18,174 bases of DNA. It comes from a bacterium. GTDB lineage: Bacteria; Margulisbacteria; Marinamargulisbacteria; JAAEMD01. Below are positions 5,940 through 13,747 of the stretch, one piece after another. The notes beneath the pieces were generated by a model, which saw only the letters and a list, made by a program, of their open reading frames with translations, ran no database searches and was not told where the DNA came from. Location of the stretch: the NCBI GenBank assembly GCA_024225875.1, contig JAAEMD010000318.1, forward strand, positions 1 through 18,174. The letters run 5' to 3'. Numbering within the stretch: position 1 is the stretch's first letter; each line of letters starts with the position of its first letter. The position numbers were made by a program, and so were the translations under genes.

Positions 5940-8006
5940 TTAATTAATCAATCTTAAAAAAGTTTCTTCATCAACAATATTAATATTATCTATTTTTTTT
6001 GCTTTTGCAAGTTTTGAGCCTGGATTATCGCCAACAACCAGATAATCAAGTTTTTTTGAAACAGCTGAAAGTACCCTTCCCCCATGGTTCTTTATCATTA
6101 ACTCAGCTTCATATCGCTTATTTTGTTTAAGAGTCCCTGATATAAGAAATGTTTTTCCGTCCAGTTTGCCGGCTTTAAAATCATAACCTGGTTTAATACC
6201 GCAGGCGCTTAACTTATTTATCATAAGTCTGAATTCATCATTATTTACAGCATATAATAATGAGTCAGCAACTTTTTCACCTATCTCATAGATGCCTGTT
6301 ATATCTTCTTTTGAGGCTGAGAAAAGATTCTTTATACTTTTAAATTTCCTGGCCAGTATATCTGCGGTATGCTTTCCTACAAAAGGTATGCCCAGACCAT
6401 ATAGATACCTTGAAAAAGAACATCTCCTGCTGTTTTCGAGAGCACTTAAAATATTAGCGGCCGATTTTTCTCCCATTCTATCCATATTCTCCAGCTCATA
6501 TCTGGTAAGTGAATAAATATCTGCAATAGATTTTATCCGTCCCTGATCGACTAACTGGTCGATCAGTACCTCGCCAAAACCCTCAATATCCATAGCTTCT
6601 CTTGAAACAAAGTGCAAAATACGACCTTTTACCTGAGCCGGACACATAATGCTGGGGCATCTATAGGCAACCTCTTCTTCAATTTTTGTGACTTTTGAAT
6701 GACAGACAGGACACGTATCAGGCATATAAAACACTTTACTGTCTTTTAAAGTCTTTATTGATTTAATGATTTCAGGGATCACTTCTCCTGCCCGTTTAAT
6801 AAGTACTTCATCGCCTATTCTGACATTTTTGCGTGTTATATCATCCATGTTATGCAGTGTGGCCCTTTGTACAAGTACACCTGAAATTCGTACGGGCTCT
6901 AAAACAGCAACAGGAGTCAGAACACCTGTTCTGCCGACCTGAACTATAATATCTTTTAATTTTGTAACAGCCTCTTCTGTTTTGAATTTATAAGATATTG
7001 CCCAGCGGGGAGCTTTATTAGTGGAGCCAAGAAGTTGCTGCAGATCAAAATCATTTAATTTAATTACAGCACCATCAATATCCCAGTCATAAAGATCTTT
7101 TTTAGTATATATATGCTCACATTTCTCACATATTTCTTCTAAATTATTACTGGTATAAAAGTCAGGTACTACAGGTAATCCAATTTTCTTTAAGTACTGC
7201 AGCATTTTACCCTGCTCGTTTTTTTTCGGGCCAATACCCTGGTATATAAATATATCCAGTTTTCGTTCAGCTGTAACACCAGGATCAAGCTGCCTTAAAG
7301 AGCCGGCAGCAGCATTTCTGGGATTAGCAAACTTATCTTTTACTTTATTAAAAATACTTTTCCTCATAAAAACCTCTCCCCTGACTTCAATATCAATCTC
7401 TTCTTTAAGTTTTTCTGGTAAAGATGCTATGGTCTTTAAATTTTCTGTAACGTTTTCCCCTGTAGTGCCATCACCCCTGGTTGAGCCTGCCAGTAAACGG
7501 CCCTTTTTATAATGTACGGCTACTGCTAAACCATCTATCTTAGGCTCAATAGTAAATAACGGGGTGGTTTCCTGGTCAATTTTTTCCTTTGCAGCACTGA
7601 CTAGAGCTGTTTTTTCTTCGATTATTTTTATGACTCTTTTGTAGAACTGTTTTATTTCTTCTTTATTGAAGGCATTTCCAAGCGAAGGCATTACCAGCTT
7701 ATGTTTAAATGGCTTTTGCTTTACTACTTTTTCAGCAGAAACTTTACTGTCTTCTTCTATACTGCTTTTCGAAGAAACAGAGCCCGCCCCTATTTTTTGT
7801 GTTGGTGACTCATAATCAATGAAAAGAGGGTTTTCCTTCTCAAAATCCTCCAGCTTTCTATAAAGCAGGTCATATTCTGAGTCAGGTATTTTGGGAGAGT
7901 CCAGAGCAAAGTACTGGTGAGCGTAATAATTGAGTTTTTTAACCAGGGCCAGGTATTCATCTAAATTGAGTTTTTTAACCAGGGCCAGGTATTCATCTAC
8001 ATTCAT
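5940..8006 (-). CDS. ligA: NAD-dependent DNA ligase LigA
   Basis: LigA seals nicks during replication and repair using NAD+. Domains are in order: the Ia NAD-binding helices (YYAHQYFALDSPKIPDSEYD), the adenylation domain with catalytic Lys156 in EPKIDGLA and the RGDGTTGENVT motif, the OB fold (VQVGRTGVLTPVAVLEPV), a zinc finger with Cys432, 435, 450 and 455, helix-hairpin-helix repeats, and a BRCT domain from about residue 612. At 688 residues it is slightly longer than usual. The excess comes from a 12-residue tandem duplication at the N-terminus (DEYLALVKKLN twice) and a polar insert around residues 76-98. The ATG at 8006 has AAGG very close upstream, an unusually short spacing. It lies in a minus-strand run between amj and the ccdA-like gene. 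Confidence 0.97.
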   Translation of the reverse strand: MNVDEYLALVKKLNLDEYLALVKKLNYYAHQYFALDSPKIPDSEYDLLYRKLEDFEKENPLFIDYESPTQKIGAGSVSSKSSIEEDSKVSAEKVVKQKPFKHKLVMPSLGNAFNKEEIKQFYKRVIKIIEEKTALVSAAKEKIDQETTPLFTIEPKIDGLAVAVHYKKGRLLAGSTRGDGTTGENVTENLKTIASLPEKLKEEIDIEVRGEVFMRKSIFNKVKDKFANPRNAAAGSLRQLDPGVTAERKLDIFIYQGIGPKKNEQGKMLQYLKKIGLPVVPDFYTSNNLEEICEKCEHIYTKKDLYDWDIDGAVIKLNDFDLQQLLGSTNKAPRWAISYKFKTEEAVTKLKDIIVQVGRTGVLTPVAVLEPVRISGVLVQRATLHNMDDITRKNVRIGDEVLIKRAGEVIPEIIKSIKTLKDSKVFYMPDTCPVCHSKVTKIEEEVAYRCPSIMCPAQVKGRILHFVSREAMDIEGFGEVLIDQLVDQGRIKSIADIYSLTRYELENMDRMGEKSAANILSALENSRRCSFSRYLYGLGIPFVGKHTADILARKFKSIKNLFSASKEDITGIYEIGEKVADSLLYAVNNDEFRLMINKLSACGIKPGYDFKAGKLDGKTFLISGTLKQNKRYEAELMIKNHGGRVLSAVSKKLDYLVVGDNPGSKLAKAKKIDNINIVDEETFLRLIN
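7930..8001 (-). repeat. 36-bp tandem duplication in the 5' end of ligA
   Basis: Units 7930-7965 and 7966-8001 are identical except one base near the end (CTAAA against CTACA). The length is a multiple of three, so it adds 12 residues in frame to the first helix of LigA. Near identity suggests a recent slippage or duplication event, or an assembly artefact. Confidence 0.92.
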
Positions 8007-8035
8007 TTCCTTAAATTATAAAATAAAGATCCTTT

Positions 8036-8869
8036 TTATACGATTGTTTTTCCCAGATATTCTGTTACCCACATAATATACTGGGAGAAAGGGTAAAATA
8101 ATAATTGAGCGATAACCAGAGTTCCAAACAATCTGCCCATCTGCAGAAAGAAAACAACAGACTTAACATCACTCTCAGGTCTTTGTCCATGACAAGCCTG
8201 ATCTGTAATCCTTGCTCCAGATGGATCAACGAAAAGAGTAAAAAGAACTGTGGCTATGCCATTTACAATTCCTGAAAGTTGACTTGCAGTTGATCTTAGA
8301 TGAGGCAGGCTGGCTCCTGCCATTAATGAACACAGAACTCCTATAGTATAAACAGAAGTTACAACAATATTAATAATTAAGAAAGTTTTGGGGATATTCT
8401 TTAAAGAGATATTTTTGAGCCCTCTTATTCCTGGAAATCTGAAAGCAGTAATTATTTTCCAGGTGTTTTCAGGATGAAAAACACTTAAAACCACCAGTGG
8501 CAGGGACCCGCAATGCAGAAAACGTTTAATAGCCTTCTGAAAAAGATAGATTGCTGTGGGAGTAAAAAAAGCACCGGCAAAGGATCCTAAAAAACCAGCA
8601 AAAATGATTATCCGGAAACTACTTGCCAGAACTTTCAGGGCAGCTGCAGAATTGCTCATAACAGTAGAATCAACCATTGCCCCAAGTAAAGGGGCTTGAA
8701 ACATATTTGATAATCTTGATATCAGTAAGGTTGAGGTAACAAAAGACATTGCTATTGCGATTTGCCTGGTCCTGACTCCAGCTATACGCATGCCGTAGGC
8801 CATGCTTTCGGTAATATGAATTAAAAAAGTAAATAATCCTATTATATATACTGACCCGTTAACAACCAT
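8036..8869 (-). CDS. amj: Amj-type lipid II flippase (DUF2837 family)
   Basis: This 277-residue polytopic membrane protein shows the hallmark start of the Amj (YdaH) family: IHITESMAYGMRIAGVRTRQIAIAMSF, then LISRLSNMFQAPLLGAMVD. A later GIVNGIATVLFTLFVDPSGA segment precedes the last spans. In Bacillus subtilis Amj is an alternative to MurJ that flips lipid II across the cytoplasmic membrane for peptidoglycan assembly. About six to eight spans can be counted. The ATG at 8869 lies 12 bp after the DUF366 gene and the stop lies 29 bp before ligA, so it is part of the same minus-strand run. Whether a murJ also exists is not visible here. I recognise the family from these conserved segments; flippase activity in this organism is by analogy. 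Confidence 0.85.
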   Translation of the reverse strand: MVVNGSVYIIGLFTFLIHITESMAYGMRIAGVRTRQIAIAMSFVTSTLLISRLSNMFQAPLLGAMVDSTVMSNSAAALKVLASSFRIIIFAGFLGSFAGAFFTPTAIYLFQKAIKRFLHCGSLPLVVLSVFHPENTWKIITAFRFPGIRGLKNISLKNIPKTFLIINIVVTSVYTIGVLCSLMAGASLPHLRSTASQLSGIVNGIATVLFTLFVDPSGARITDQACHGQRPESDVKSVVFFLQMGRLFGTLVIAQLLFYPFSQYIMWVTEYLGKTIV

Positions 8870-8881
8870 AATTATCTTCCT

Positions 8882-9397
8882 TCAAAAAGATGACTCATTT
8901 AAAGATTTGTATTCTCTAATATATTTTTGCATGATTTTTAATGCAAAAGACCTGGCATCTAAACGGATATTTGTGATATTTTCTTTTCCTGAGGTAACAT
9001 TTACACATAAACTAAAATAAATATTTGAGAAATCAGAAACCTTATTATTTATTGAAGCGGCTATGGGGGTTTTTTTGAAATATATATCTGATCCTTTTCT
9101 ACTAAACATTCTGCCAAGTTCTTCCAGGCAAATAAAAGTAAATAATCTATGTATTAATTTTCGTTCCAGATCAGATATTTTTTCATGTTCAATCACAAAA
9201 TAGATGATATCGGACTTTATATCTTTATTTGCCGGTATAAAAAATTCAGCCAGATTATTTTCTTCCAGCTTTTGATCAACCGGTTCAATAAAAGATAATA
9301 TAAAGTCTCCCATTATATCCAGTTTTTTTCTAAAAGAACCTGGTTGAAAAATTATTTTTTTATCAATACTTTTATCGTCTATAAAGAAATTTCTCAT
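8882..9397 (-). CDS. DUF366 family protein
   Basis: The 171-residue soluble protein resembles the DUF366 family, small proteins of unknown function found in archaea and bacteria. The matching stretch is FVIEHEKISDLERKLIHRLFTFICLEEL, then RKGSDIYFKKTPIAASINNKVSDFSNIYFSLCVNV, where family members usually read FIIEH, QRLL, GDDLYV, KLSVSIAT and IHFGIN. The C-terminal YIREYKSL also fits. No catalytic residues are established for the family that I can check. It is the first gene of the minus-strand run leading into amj and ligA. The ATG at 9397 has no Shine-Dalgarno, but a promoter is placed so that the transcript would begin at or near this ATG (see 9404-9432). Moderate confidence in the family, none in function. 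Confidence 0.68.
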   Translation of the reverse strand: MRNFFIDDKSIDKKIIFQPGSFRKKLDIMGDFILSFIEPVDQKLEENNLAEFFIPANKDIKSDIIYFVIEHEKISDLERKLIHRLFTFICLEELGRMFSRKGSDIYFKKTPIAASINNKVSDFSNIYFSLCVNVTSGKENITNIRLDARSFALKIMQKYIREYKSLNESSF

Positions 9398-9403
9398 CTT
9401 ATT

Positions 9404-9432
9404 AATATATTGGGGCTTTTTTTTAAATGCAA
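9404..9432 (-). promoter_or_regulatory. Sigma-70-type promoter for the DUF366-amj-ligA run
   Basis: On the minus strand TTGCAT (9427-9432) is separated by exactly 17 bp from TATATT (9404-9409). The expected start point falls about 6-7 nt downstream, at the ATG of the DUF366 gene (9397). This would give a leaderless mRNA, in line with the missing Shine-Dalgarno. Confidence 0.55.
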
Positions 9433-9433
9433 G

Positions 9434-9456
9434 AGTACTAATTAGCAGTTAGTACT
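9434..9456. promoter_or_regulatory. Perfect 8-7-8 palindrome, candidate operator
   Basis: AGTACTAA (9434-9441) and TTAGTACT (9449-9456) are exact inverted repeats around 7 bp. The site sits one base upstream of the minus-strand -35 and between two divergent operons, a usual place for a dimeric regulator. No T-run follows, so a terminator is less likely. No regulator gene is nearby. Confidence 0.5.
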
Positions 9457-9499
9457 GACCTTATTTAATTTATGGCTTTTAAAAAATGATGAGTTCAGA

Positions 9500-9505
9500 T
9501 ATAAT
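9500..9505 (+). promoter_or_regulatory. Possible -10 element for the secG-bamA operon
   Basis: A perfect TATAAT lies 35 bp before the secG start. The -35 region at the right distance (about 9477-9482, TTTTAA) is poor, so an activator or a different start point may be involved. Confidence 0.35.
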
Positions 9506-9539
9506 TTTCAGACAAATTTAAAAATCGGGGAGCGATTTA

Positions 9540-9758
9540 ATGAAAATATTTTTATTAATAGTTGAAGCATTTACAGCTGTCGCTCTTATCATAGCAGTAT
9601 TGCTGCACAGTGCCAAAGGTGAAGGTTTAAGTGGTATTGGAGGGCAGGCAAATATATTTAATTCTCAAAAAGGACTGGAGGCCGGTCTGAATAAAGCTAC
9701 CTGGACACTGGCTGCAATCTTTATGATATGTGCTATACTCCTGAGCATTCTCTTCTAA
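9540..9758 (+). CDS. secG: Preprotein translocase subunit SecG
   Basis: SecG is a small membrane subunit of the SecYEG channel that speeds protein export. The 72-residue protein has two hydrophobic segments (about residues 3-22 and 52-72). They are joined by the family loop LLHSAKGEGLSGIGG followed by an FNSQKGLE stretch, with ATWTLAAIF entering the second span. The ATG at 9540 follows GGGGAG at 9527-9532. It leads an operon in which bamA starts 12 bp after its stop, placing inner-membrane export and outer-membrane assembly under shared transcription. A second subunit cannot be assessed from this window. Confidence 0.92.
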   Translation: MKIFLLIVEAFTAVALIIAVLLHSAKGEGLSGIGGQANIFNSQKGLEAGLNKATWTLAAIFMICAILLSILF

Positions 9759-9770
9759 GAGCTTTTTAAT

Positions 9771-11174
9771 ATGTATAAAAATATTTCGATACTTTTAATA
9801 TTCCTGTCTGCTTTTTCCGTAGTTTACTCTAAAGAACAATCTGAAAATCCCTATACTGCTCTTATAGAAAAGAGACTTAAAAAAAATAGTGGTAAAACCC
9901 TGATTGATTCAGTTGAAATTAAAGGGAATAAAAGTGTAAAGACGGCTGTTATCTTAAGAAACCTGTCGATAAAACCCGGAAAAGTATTTAATCCTGTACT
10001 TGTTAAGCAGAATATCAAAAACATAAATTCTTCAGGATTTTTTTCAGAAGTAACATCCAGTGTTGAAAATATTAACGGCCATAAAAAAGTAATATTTCAG
10101 GTAAAAGAAAATCCCAGGATCAAAAAAATCATATTTGAAAATAATACACTTATTAATGACGAAACTTTACTGAGTATAATCGACTCAAAACCAGACATGA
10201 TCCTGAACCTGGTTACAATAAGAAAGGATATGCAAAGTATAGGTGACCTGTATATAGAAAAGGGGTTTTCTTATGCTAAAGTTTATGGAACTAAGTATCC
10301 TGCAAAAGAAGGTGACCCTCTTGTATTTAAGATCATGGAAGGTAAGATCGATGAAATAATAATAACAGGTAACAAGCTGACACAGGATTATGTAATCAGA
10401 AGAGAAATGCAGATTCAGCCTGGTATGGCTATTAAAAATACCCTTTTAAAAGAAGATTTGCGCAGAATATATAACCTGAATTATTTTTCAGCGATGGAAC
10501 CTGGTATACTTTCAGGTGATACACCACAAACCTATAAATTGAGAATAGACCTTGTTGAAAGGCCGACGAATGCCAGTATCAATTTTGGAGGAGGTTACAG
10601 CCCCATAACTCAGTTTACTCTTTTTTCTGATGTATTCTGGGATAATGTAATGGGGAGCGGTCAGCATATTATGCTGCGGGGCCAGTTTGGAATGGCAACC
10701 ACCTATCAGGTTAAATATCATAATCCATGGTTCTGGGATGAGAGAAAATCATTAACATTAAGAACATGGATCACTGATGGCAGAATTGGAACAGTTAACC
10801 CTTTGCAGGGTGCGAATCAAATTGATTTCAGAAATGAGAGAAGAAAGGGTGTGGATGTTACTTTTGGCTGGCCGATAAGTTATGAGTTGAGAACTGCCCA
10901 CAGCCTTAAATATGAGTCTGTAAATATACTGGAAAAAAACAAAGGGTATAAAATACACAGCTACCGGATTAATTTATCTAATGATACACGTGATGTGTTT
11001 TTTAACCCTTCTGAAGGAGATAATCAGATTATTTCCATTGAAAAAGGATTTAAACTGGAAAAAAGTTCTTTGGATTTCACTAAATATTTTGTAGGGATCA
11101 GGAAGTTTATTAAGACCTTTGAAAAGCAGACAATTGCTTTACGTTTTGACTTTGATTATTTGACCAGCCCTTAG
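9771..11174 (+). CDS. bamA: Outer membrane assembly factor BamA, 5' part up to in-frame TAG
   Basis: BamA is the Omp85-family barrel that folds beta-barrel proteins into the outer membrane. The 467 codons before the stop encode a signal peptide (MYKNISILLIFLSAFSVVYS), three POTRA domains (about residues 43-115, 116-190 and 191-263, for example IDSVEIKGNKSVKTAVILRNL and IDEIIITGNKLTQDYVIRREM), and most of the barrel, starting near ERPTNASINFGGGYSP. Translation meets TAG at 11172-11174, just after LRFDFDYLTSP. The same frame continues without a shift into conserved BamA sequence to 11513. So the gene is intact except for one codon, with 580 residues in total if TAG is read. Three POTRAs instead of five is common outside Proteobacteria. 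It could be a genuine nonsense mutation with another copy elsewhere, a sequencing error, suppression, or recoding. Confidence 0.9.
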   Translation: MYKNISILLIFLSAFSVVYSKEQSENPYTALIEKRLKKNSGKTLIDSVEIKGNKSVKTAVILRNLSIKPGKVFNPVLVKQNIKNINSSGFFSEVTSSVENINGHKKVIFQVKENPRIKKIIFENNTLINDETLLSIIDSKPDMILNLVTIRKDMQSIGDLYIEKGFSYAKVYGTKYPAKEGDPLVFKIMEGKIDEIIITGNKLTQDYVIRREMQIQPGMAIKNTLLKEDLRRIYNLNYFSAMEPGILSGDTPQTYKLRIDLVERPTNASINFGGGYSPITQFTLFSDVFWDNVMGSGQHIMLRGQFGMATTYQVKYHNPWFWDERKSLTLRTWITDGRIGTVNPLQGANQIDFRNERRKGVDVTFGWPISYELRTAHSLKYESVNILEKNKGYKIHSYRINLSNDTRDVFFNPSEGDNQIISIEKGFKLEKSSLDFTKYFVGIRKFIKTFEKQTIALRFDFDYLTSP

Positions 11175-11513
11175 ATTGATGATGAAGATATCTTTTTCTC
11201 GCAGATGTTTATTATAGGAGGAAGTTCAACCGTTCGGGGGTATGATGATATGACGCCCTTTGCTTATGGAACTAAACGGGTTATTGCAAGTATAGAATAC
11301 AGGTTTCTTTTTAACGATATGTTCCAGGGTATAATTTTTATCGATGCTGGAAATGCGACCTCCGGAAAGATTCAGGACCTGAGTAAATTCAGGATCGGGA
11401 AAGGTATTGGTACAAGACTGATAATACCAGGCATAGGTCCTCTGCGTCTTGATTTTGGGGTTGACGATTCAGGGGTTTCACGTATACATTTCAACATAGG
11501 TCAAACATTTTAA
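11175..11513 (+). CDS. bamA: BamA, 3' part after in-frame TAG (C-terminal barrel strands)
   Basis: These 112 codons follow the TAG in the same frame and hold the most conserved part of an Omp85 barrel: SQMFIIGGSSTVRGYDD, matching the family (F/L)xGGxxSxRGY on the loop that enters the barrel. Then come ASIEYRFLF, GIIFIDAGNAT, KGIGTRLIIPGIGPLRLDFG and the closing RIHFNIGQTF, whose terminal phenylalanine is the usual beta-signal. An internal ATG at 11205 has GCAG but no Shine-Dalgarno before it, and a fragment starting there has no signal peptide. Independent translation into a useful product is therefore improbable. The segment shows no extra stops or shifts, which argues that it is still under selection or was inactivated very recently. 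Confidence 0.88.
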   Translation: MDDEDIFFSQMFIIGGSSTVRGYDDMTPFAYGTKRVIASIEYRFLFNDMFQGIIFIDAGNATSGKIQDLSKFRIGKGIGTRLIIPGIGPLRLDFGVDDSGVSRIHFNIGQTF

Positions 11514-11535
11514 ATATAATTATTAGAAAGGAAAA

Positions 11536-11994
11536 ATGATGAATATAAAAATAATAGCTTTAGCAGTAATAACATTCCTGATATCTTCATTAAGCAGTCT
11601 TTTTGCAGATAACATAGGATATATTGCTATGGAAAGAATCCTTATGAATTATGAAGAGGCTAAAACCATTCAGCAGGAGTTGCAGGAGAAGAGAGATGCG
11701 TATCAACAGGAAGTTGTAGAAAAACGAAAAGAAATTGAAGATGCCAGAAAAGCAAAGAAATCTGAAGAAGATATTCAGCGCCTGGTAACAGAAACAGAAG
11801 CGAATCTAAAATTAAAGCAGGAAGGTATTTTTAGAAATGAAGTTGAAAAACAGGAAAAGCTTCTGGCAAAAATTATTAATCTTGGAAACCTTGTTGCCAA
11901 AGAATATGGAATAGATGTAGTTCTGGATAAAAGAGTTGTTTATTCTGGTGGATTTGATTTAACAGATTTCATTCTGGATAAACTTAATCAATAA
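11536..11994 (+). CDS. skp: Periplasmic chaperone of the Skp/OmpH family
   Basis: Skp binds unfolded outer-membrane proteins in the periplasm and hands them to BamA. The 152-residue protein has a signal peptide (hydrophobic residues about 5-22, ending LSSLFA before DNIGYIAMERIL). A long charged coiled coil follows from about residue 36 to 115 (for example QQELQEKRDAYQQEVVEKRK), and the short C-terminal YGIDVVLDKRVVYSGGFDLT strand region is typical of OmpH proteins. Two ATGs are adjacent (11536 and 11539); the second lies 6 nt after AGGA and is the better spaced. The gene sits between bamA and lpxD, a conserved order in many diderms, which supports the assignment. Confidence 0.9.
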   Translation: MMNIKIIALAVITFLISSLSSLFADNIGYIAMERILMNYEEAKTIQQELQEKRDAYQQEVVEKRKEIEDARKAKKSEEDIQRLVTETEANLKLKQEGIFRNEVEKQEKLLAKIINLGNLVAKEYGIDVVLDKRVVYSGGFDLTDFILDKLNQ

Positions 11995-11996
11995 AA

Positions 11997-12992
11997 ATGC
12001 TTTTAGGCGAGATAGCGGATTTAATTGATGGAAGTTTAATTGGGGATCCTGAAGTCAGGATCTCTGATATTTCATCTATCCTTGATGAGTGCAGTGGGAA
12101 ACTAACTTTTATACTTGAAAAAAAATATATAAAATATGTATCAGAATCTAAAGCGGTTGCTTTTGTAACCTTTAAAGAGCTGAGTTCTGTTGAAAATCAG
12201 ATTATAGTAAAGAATCCCAGAAAAGCTTTAGCTCAGGTAATAGCTGCGGTGAAGAAAGATAGTATCAGTTCAGAGTCTGATAATAAGCTTTCAAATAAGG
12301 CCGAAATACACGATACAGCTATAATTGATCCCTTAGTCTCCATTAAATCTTTTTGTACAATAGGCGAAAAAACTGTAGTTAAAAAAGGTACTAGAATAAT
12401 GTCAAATGTTTCAATCGGATCCAACTGTGTAATTGGTTCTGACTGTTTTATCCATCCCCATGTCACAATATATAATGATGTAAAAATAGGTAATAATGTT
12501 ATTTTACATGCCGGCTGTGTTATTGGGTCCGATGGTTTTGGTTATTATCCTGAAAATAATAAATGGAATAAGATTCCGCATACTGGTAAAGTCATTATTG
12601 AAGATGATGTTGAAATTGGTGCCAATACCTGCCTTGACAGAGGATGTCTTGGAAATACTGAAGTGGGTAAAGGTACAAAAATAGACAATCTTACACATGT
12701 CGCTCATAATACTGTCATAGGACAGGACTGTATTATAACGGGCTTAGTAGCCTTTATGGGAGGAGCAAAGCTGGGCAATAATATACAAATAGGTGGTCAA
12801 GCAGGGATTGCTGATATAGAAATTGGAAATAATGTAGTAATAGCAGCCAAATCGGGAGTTACTAAAAATATTCCTGATAATAAAATGATATCGGGATTCC
12901 CGGCCAGAGAACATGTCAAAGAATTAAAAAAAGAATCTGTTTTACGTAAAATAGTTGATAATTATTCATCAAAAGTTAAGAATAATGGGTGA
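11997..12992 (+). CDS. lpxD: UDP-3-O-acylglucosamine N-acyltransferase LpxD
   Basis: LpxD adds the N-linked acyl chain to UDP-3-O-acyl-glucosamine in the third step of lipid A synthesis, using acyl-ACP. The 331-residue length is typical. The N-terminal uridine-binding domain (residues 1-100) is followed by a left-handed beta-helix of hexapeptide repeats, such as GEKTVV, GSNCVIGSDCFI, IGNNVILHAGCVIGSDG and VEIGANTCLDRG. The catalytic-site segment NLTHVAHNTVIG is present, with His237 as the expected general base. A short helical tail ends the protein. The ATG at 11997 is 2 bp after the skp stop, and the final TGA overlaps the start region of the next gene, so the genes are tightly coupled. Its presence shows that this organism makes, or recently made, lipid A. 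Confidence 0.96.
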   Translation: MLLGEIADLIDGSLIGDPEVRISDISSILDECSGKLTFILEKKYIKYVSESKAVAFVTFKELSSVENQIIVKNPRKALAQVIAAVKKDSISSESDNKLSNKAEIHDTAIIDPLVSIKSFCTIGEKTVVKKGTRIMSNVSIGSNCVIGSDCFIHPHVTIYNDVKIGNNVILHAGCVIGSDGFGYYPENNKWNKIPHTGKVIIEDDVEIGANTCLDRGCLGNTEVGKGTKIDNLTHVAHNTVIGQDCIITGLVAFMGGAKLGNNIQIGGQAGIADIEIGNNVVIAAKSGVTKNIPDNKMISGFPAREHVKELKKESVLRKIVDNYSSKVKNNG

Positions 12993-12993
12993 A

Positions 12994-13662
12994 ATGAAAA
13001 AATATCCGTGCTTTGTTATAGTTATATTAGTGGTCATTTTTTTACTGGCACAATCAATTAATGCTGCCCCGACCATCTTTGGTCCTACCGGATTGATTGC
13101 AATCCCAACCGCTGAATCTGTCAAGTATAAAGAGCTGAGTATGGCTGTGGACTTTATTTTCGCTGAGGCGCTTCAACAGGACTGGTATTACAAAATGAAC
13201 CTGGGAACATTTGAGGGCTGTGAACTGGGTTTAACAGGTGGCCGTTATCCAGAGGAAGGTGTTTTTCTTAACCTGAAATATTATCTGATGTCAGACCAGG
13301 CAAGATATCCGCTGTCATTTGCAATCGGCCTGGAGAATCTTACCTCTCTTGATAATACGAGTGTTTATCTTGTGGCCTCTAAAAGGTTTAAAGGTGGATT
13401 AAGTGCTCATCTTGGTTTCAGGTCTATTTTTACAACAGCAGAGCTTGACCCCTCAATTATGGGTGGTATTGAATACATGCTTTCCAATCAACTTAGTATT
13501 TTAGCTGATTTTAATGGTGAACGGAAAGTTTATATTTTAAATGCAGGGCTGCACTATTATGTAACAAATGATTTTTCAGTCAGAGCGGCTATACTTGATA
13601 TATCAAACAATCGAAACAGCCTTTTTTATACTATAGGTACATCATACTCCATTTTTCTGTAA
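12994..13662 (+). CDS. Exported protein with a YjbH-like N-terminal motif, probable outer-membrane barrel
   Basis: The protein begins with a clear signal peptide (MKKYPCFVIVILVVIFLLAQ, with an AQSINA-type cleavage site near residue 25). The mature part opens with FGPTGLIAIPTAESVKYKEL. A GxxGLIxxPTA opening near the mature N-terminus is seen in YjbH-like and other exported barrel proteins. The rest alternates short hydrophobic strands and glycine or aromatic turns, as in an outer-membrane beta-barrel, and ends YTIGTSYSIFL. Function is unknown; co-transcription with bamA, skp and lpxD suggests an envelope role. ATG 12994 is preceded by GGGTGA; ATG 12985, which overlaps the lpxD stop, is the alternative. 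Longer starts would place polar residues before the signal peptide. Length from 12994 is 222 residues. Confidence 0.65.
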   Translation: MKKYPCFVIVILVVIFLLAQSINAAPTIFGPTGLIAIPTAESVKYKELSMAVDFIFAEALQQDWYYKMNLGTFEGCELGLTGGRYPEEGVFLNLKYYLMSDQARYPLSFAIGLENLTSLDNTSVYLVASKRFKGGLSAHLGFRSIFTTAELDPSIMGGIEYMLSNQLSILADFNGERKVYILNAGLHYYVTNDFSVRAAILDISNNRNSLFYTIGTSYSIFL

Positions 13663-13747
13663 ACTGTCAGACGCAGTCTCTCTTTAAAAAAACTACTTAT
13701 TATGCTATTCTTCTGGACTAATTCATTATTAAAGGAGTTTTTGTAAA

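Noticed and set aside
7930..8001. Two 36-bp repeats considered as a CRISPR fragment
   Set aside because: The units are directly adjacent with no spacer and lie in frame within ligA, so it is a tandem duplication.
11205..11513. The bamA 3' part as an independent small barrel gene
   Set aside because: No Shine-Dalgarno or signal peptide precedes ATG 11205, and conserved BamA residues lie between the TAG and that ATG in the same frame.
12233..12707. Several frames on both strands inside lpxD
   Set aside because: They are shadows of the repetitive hexapeptide coding sequence; lpxD itself is intact.
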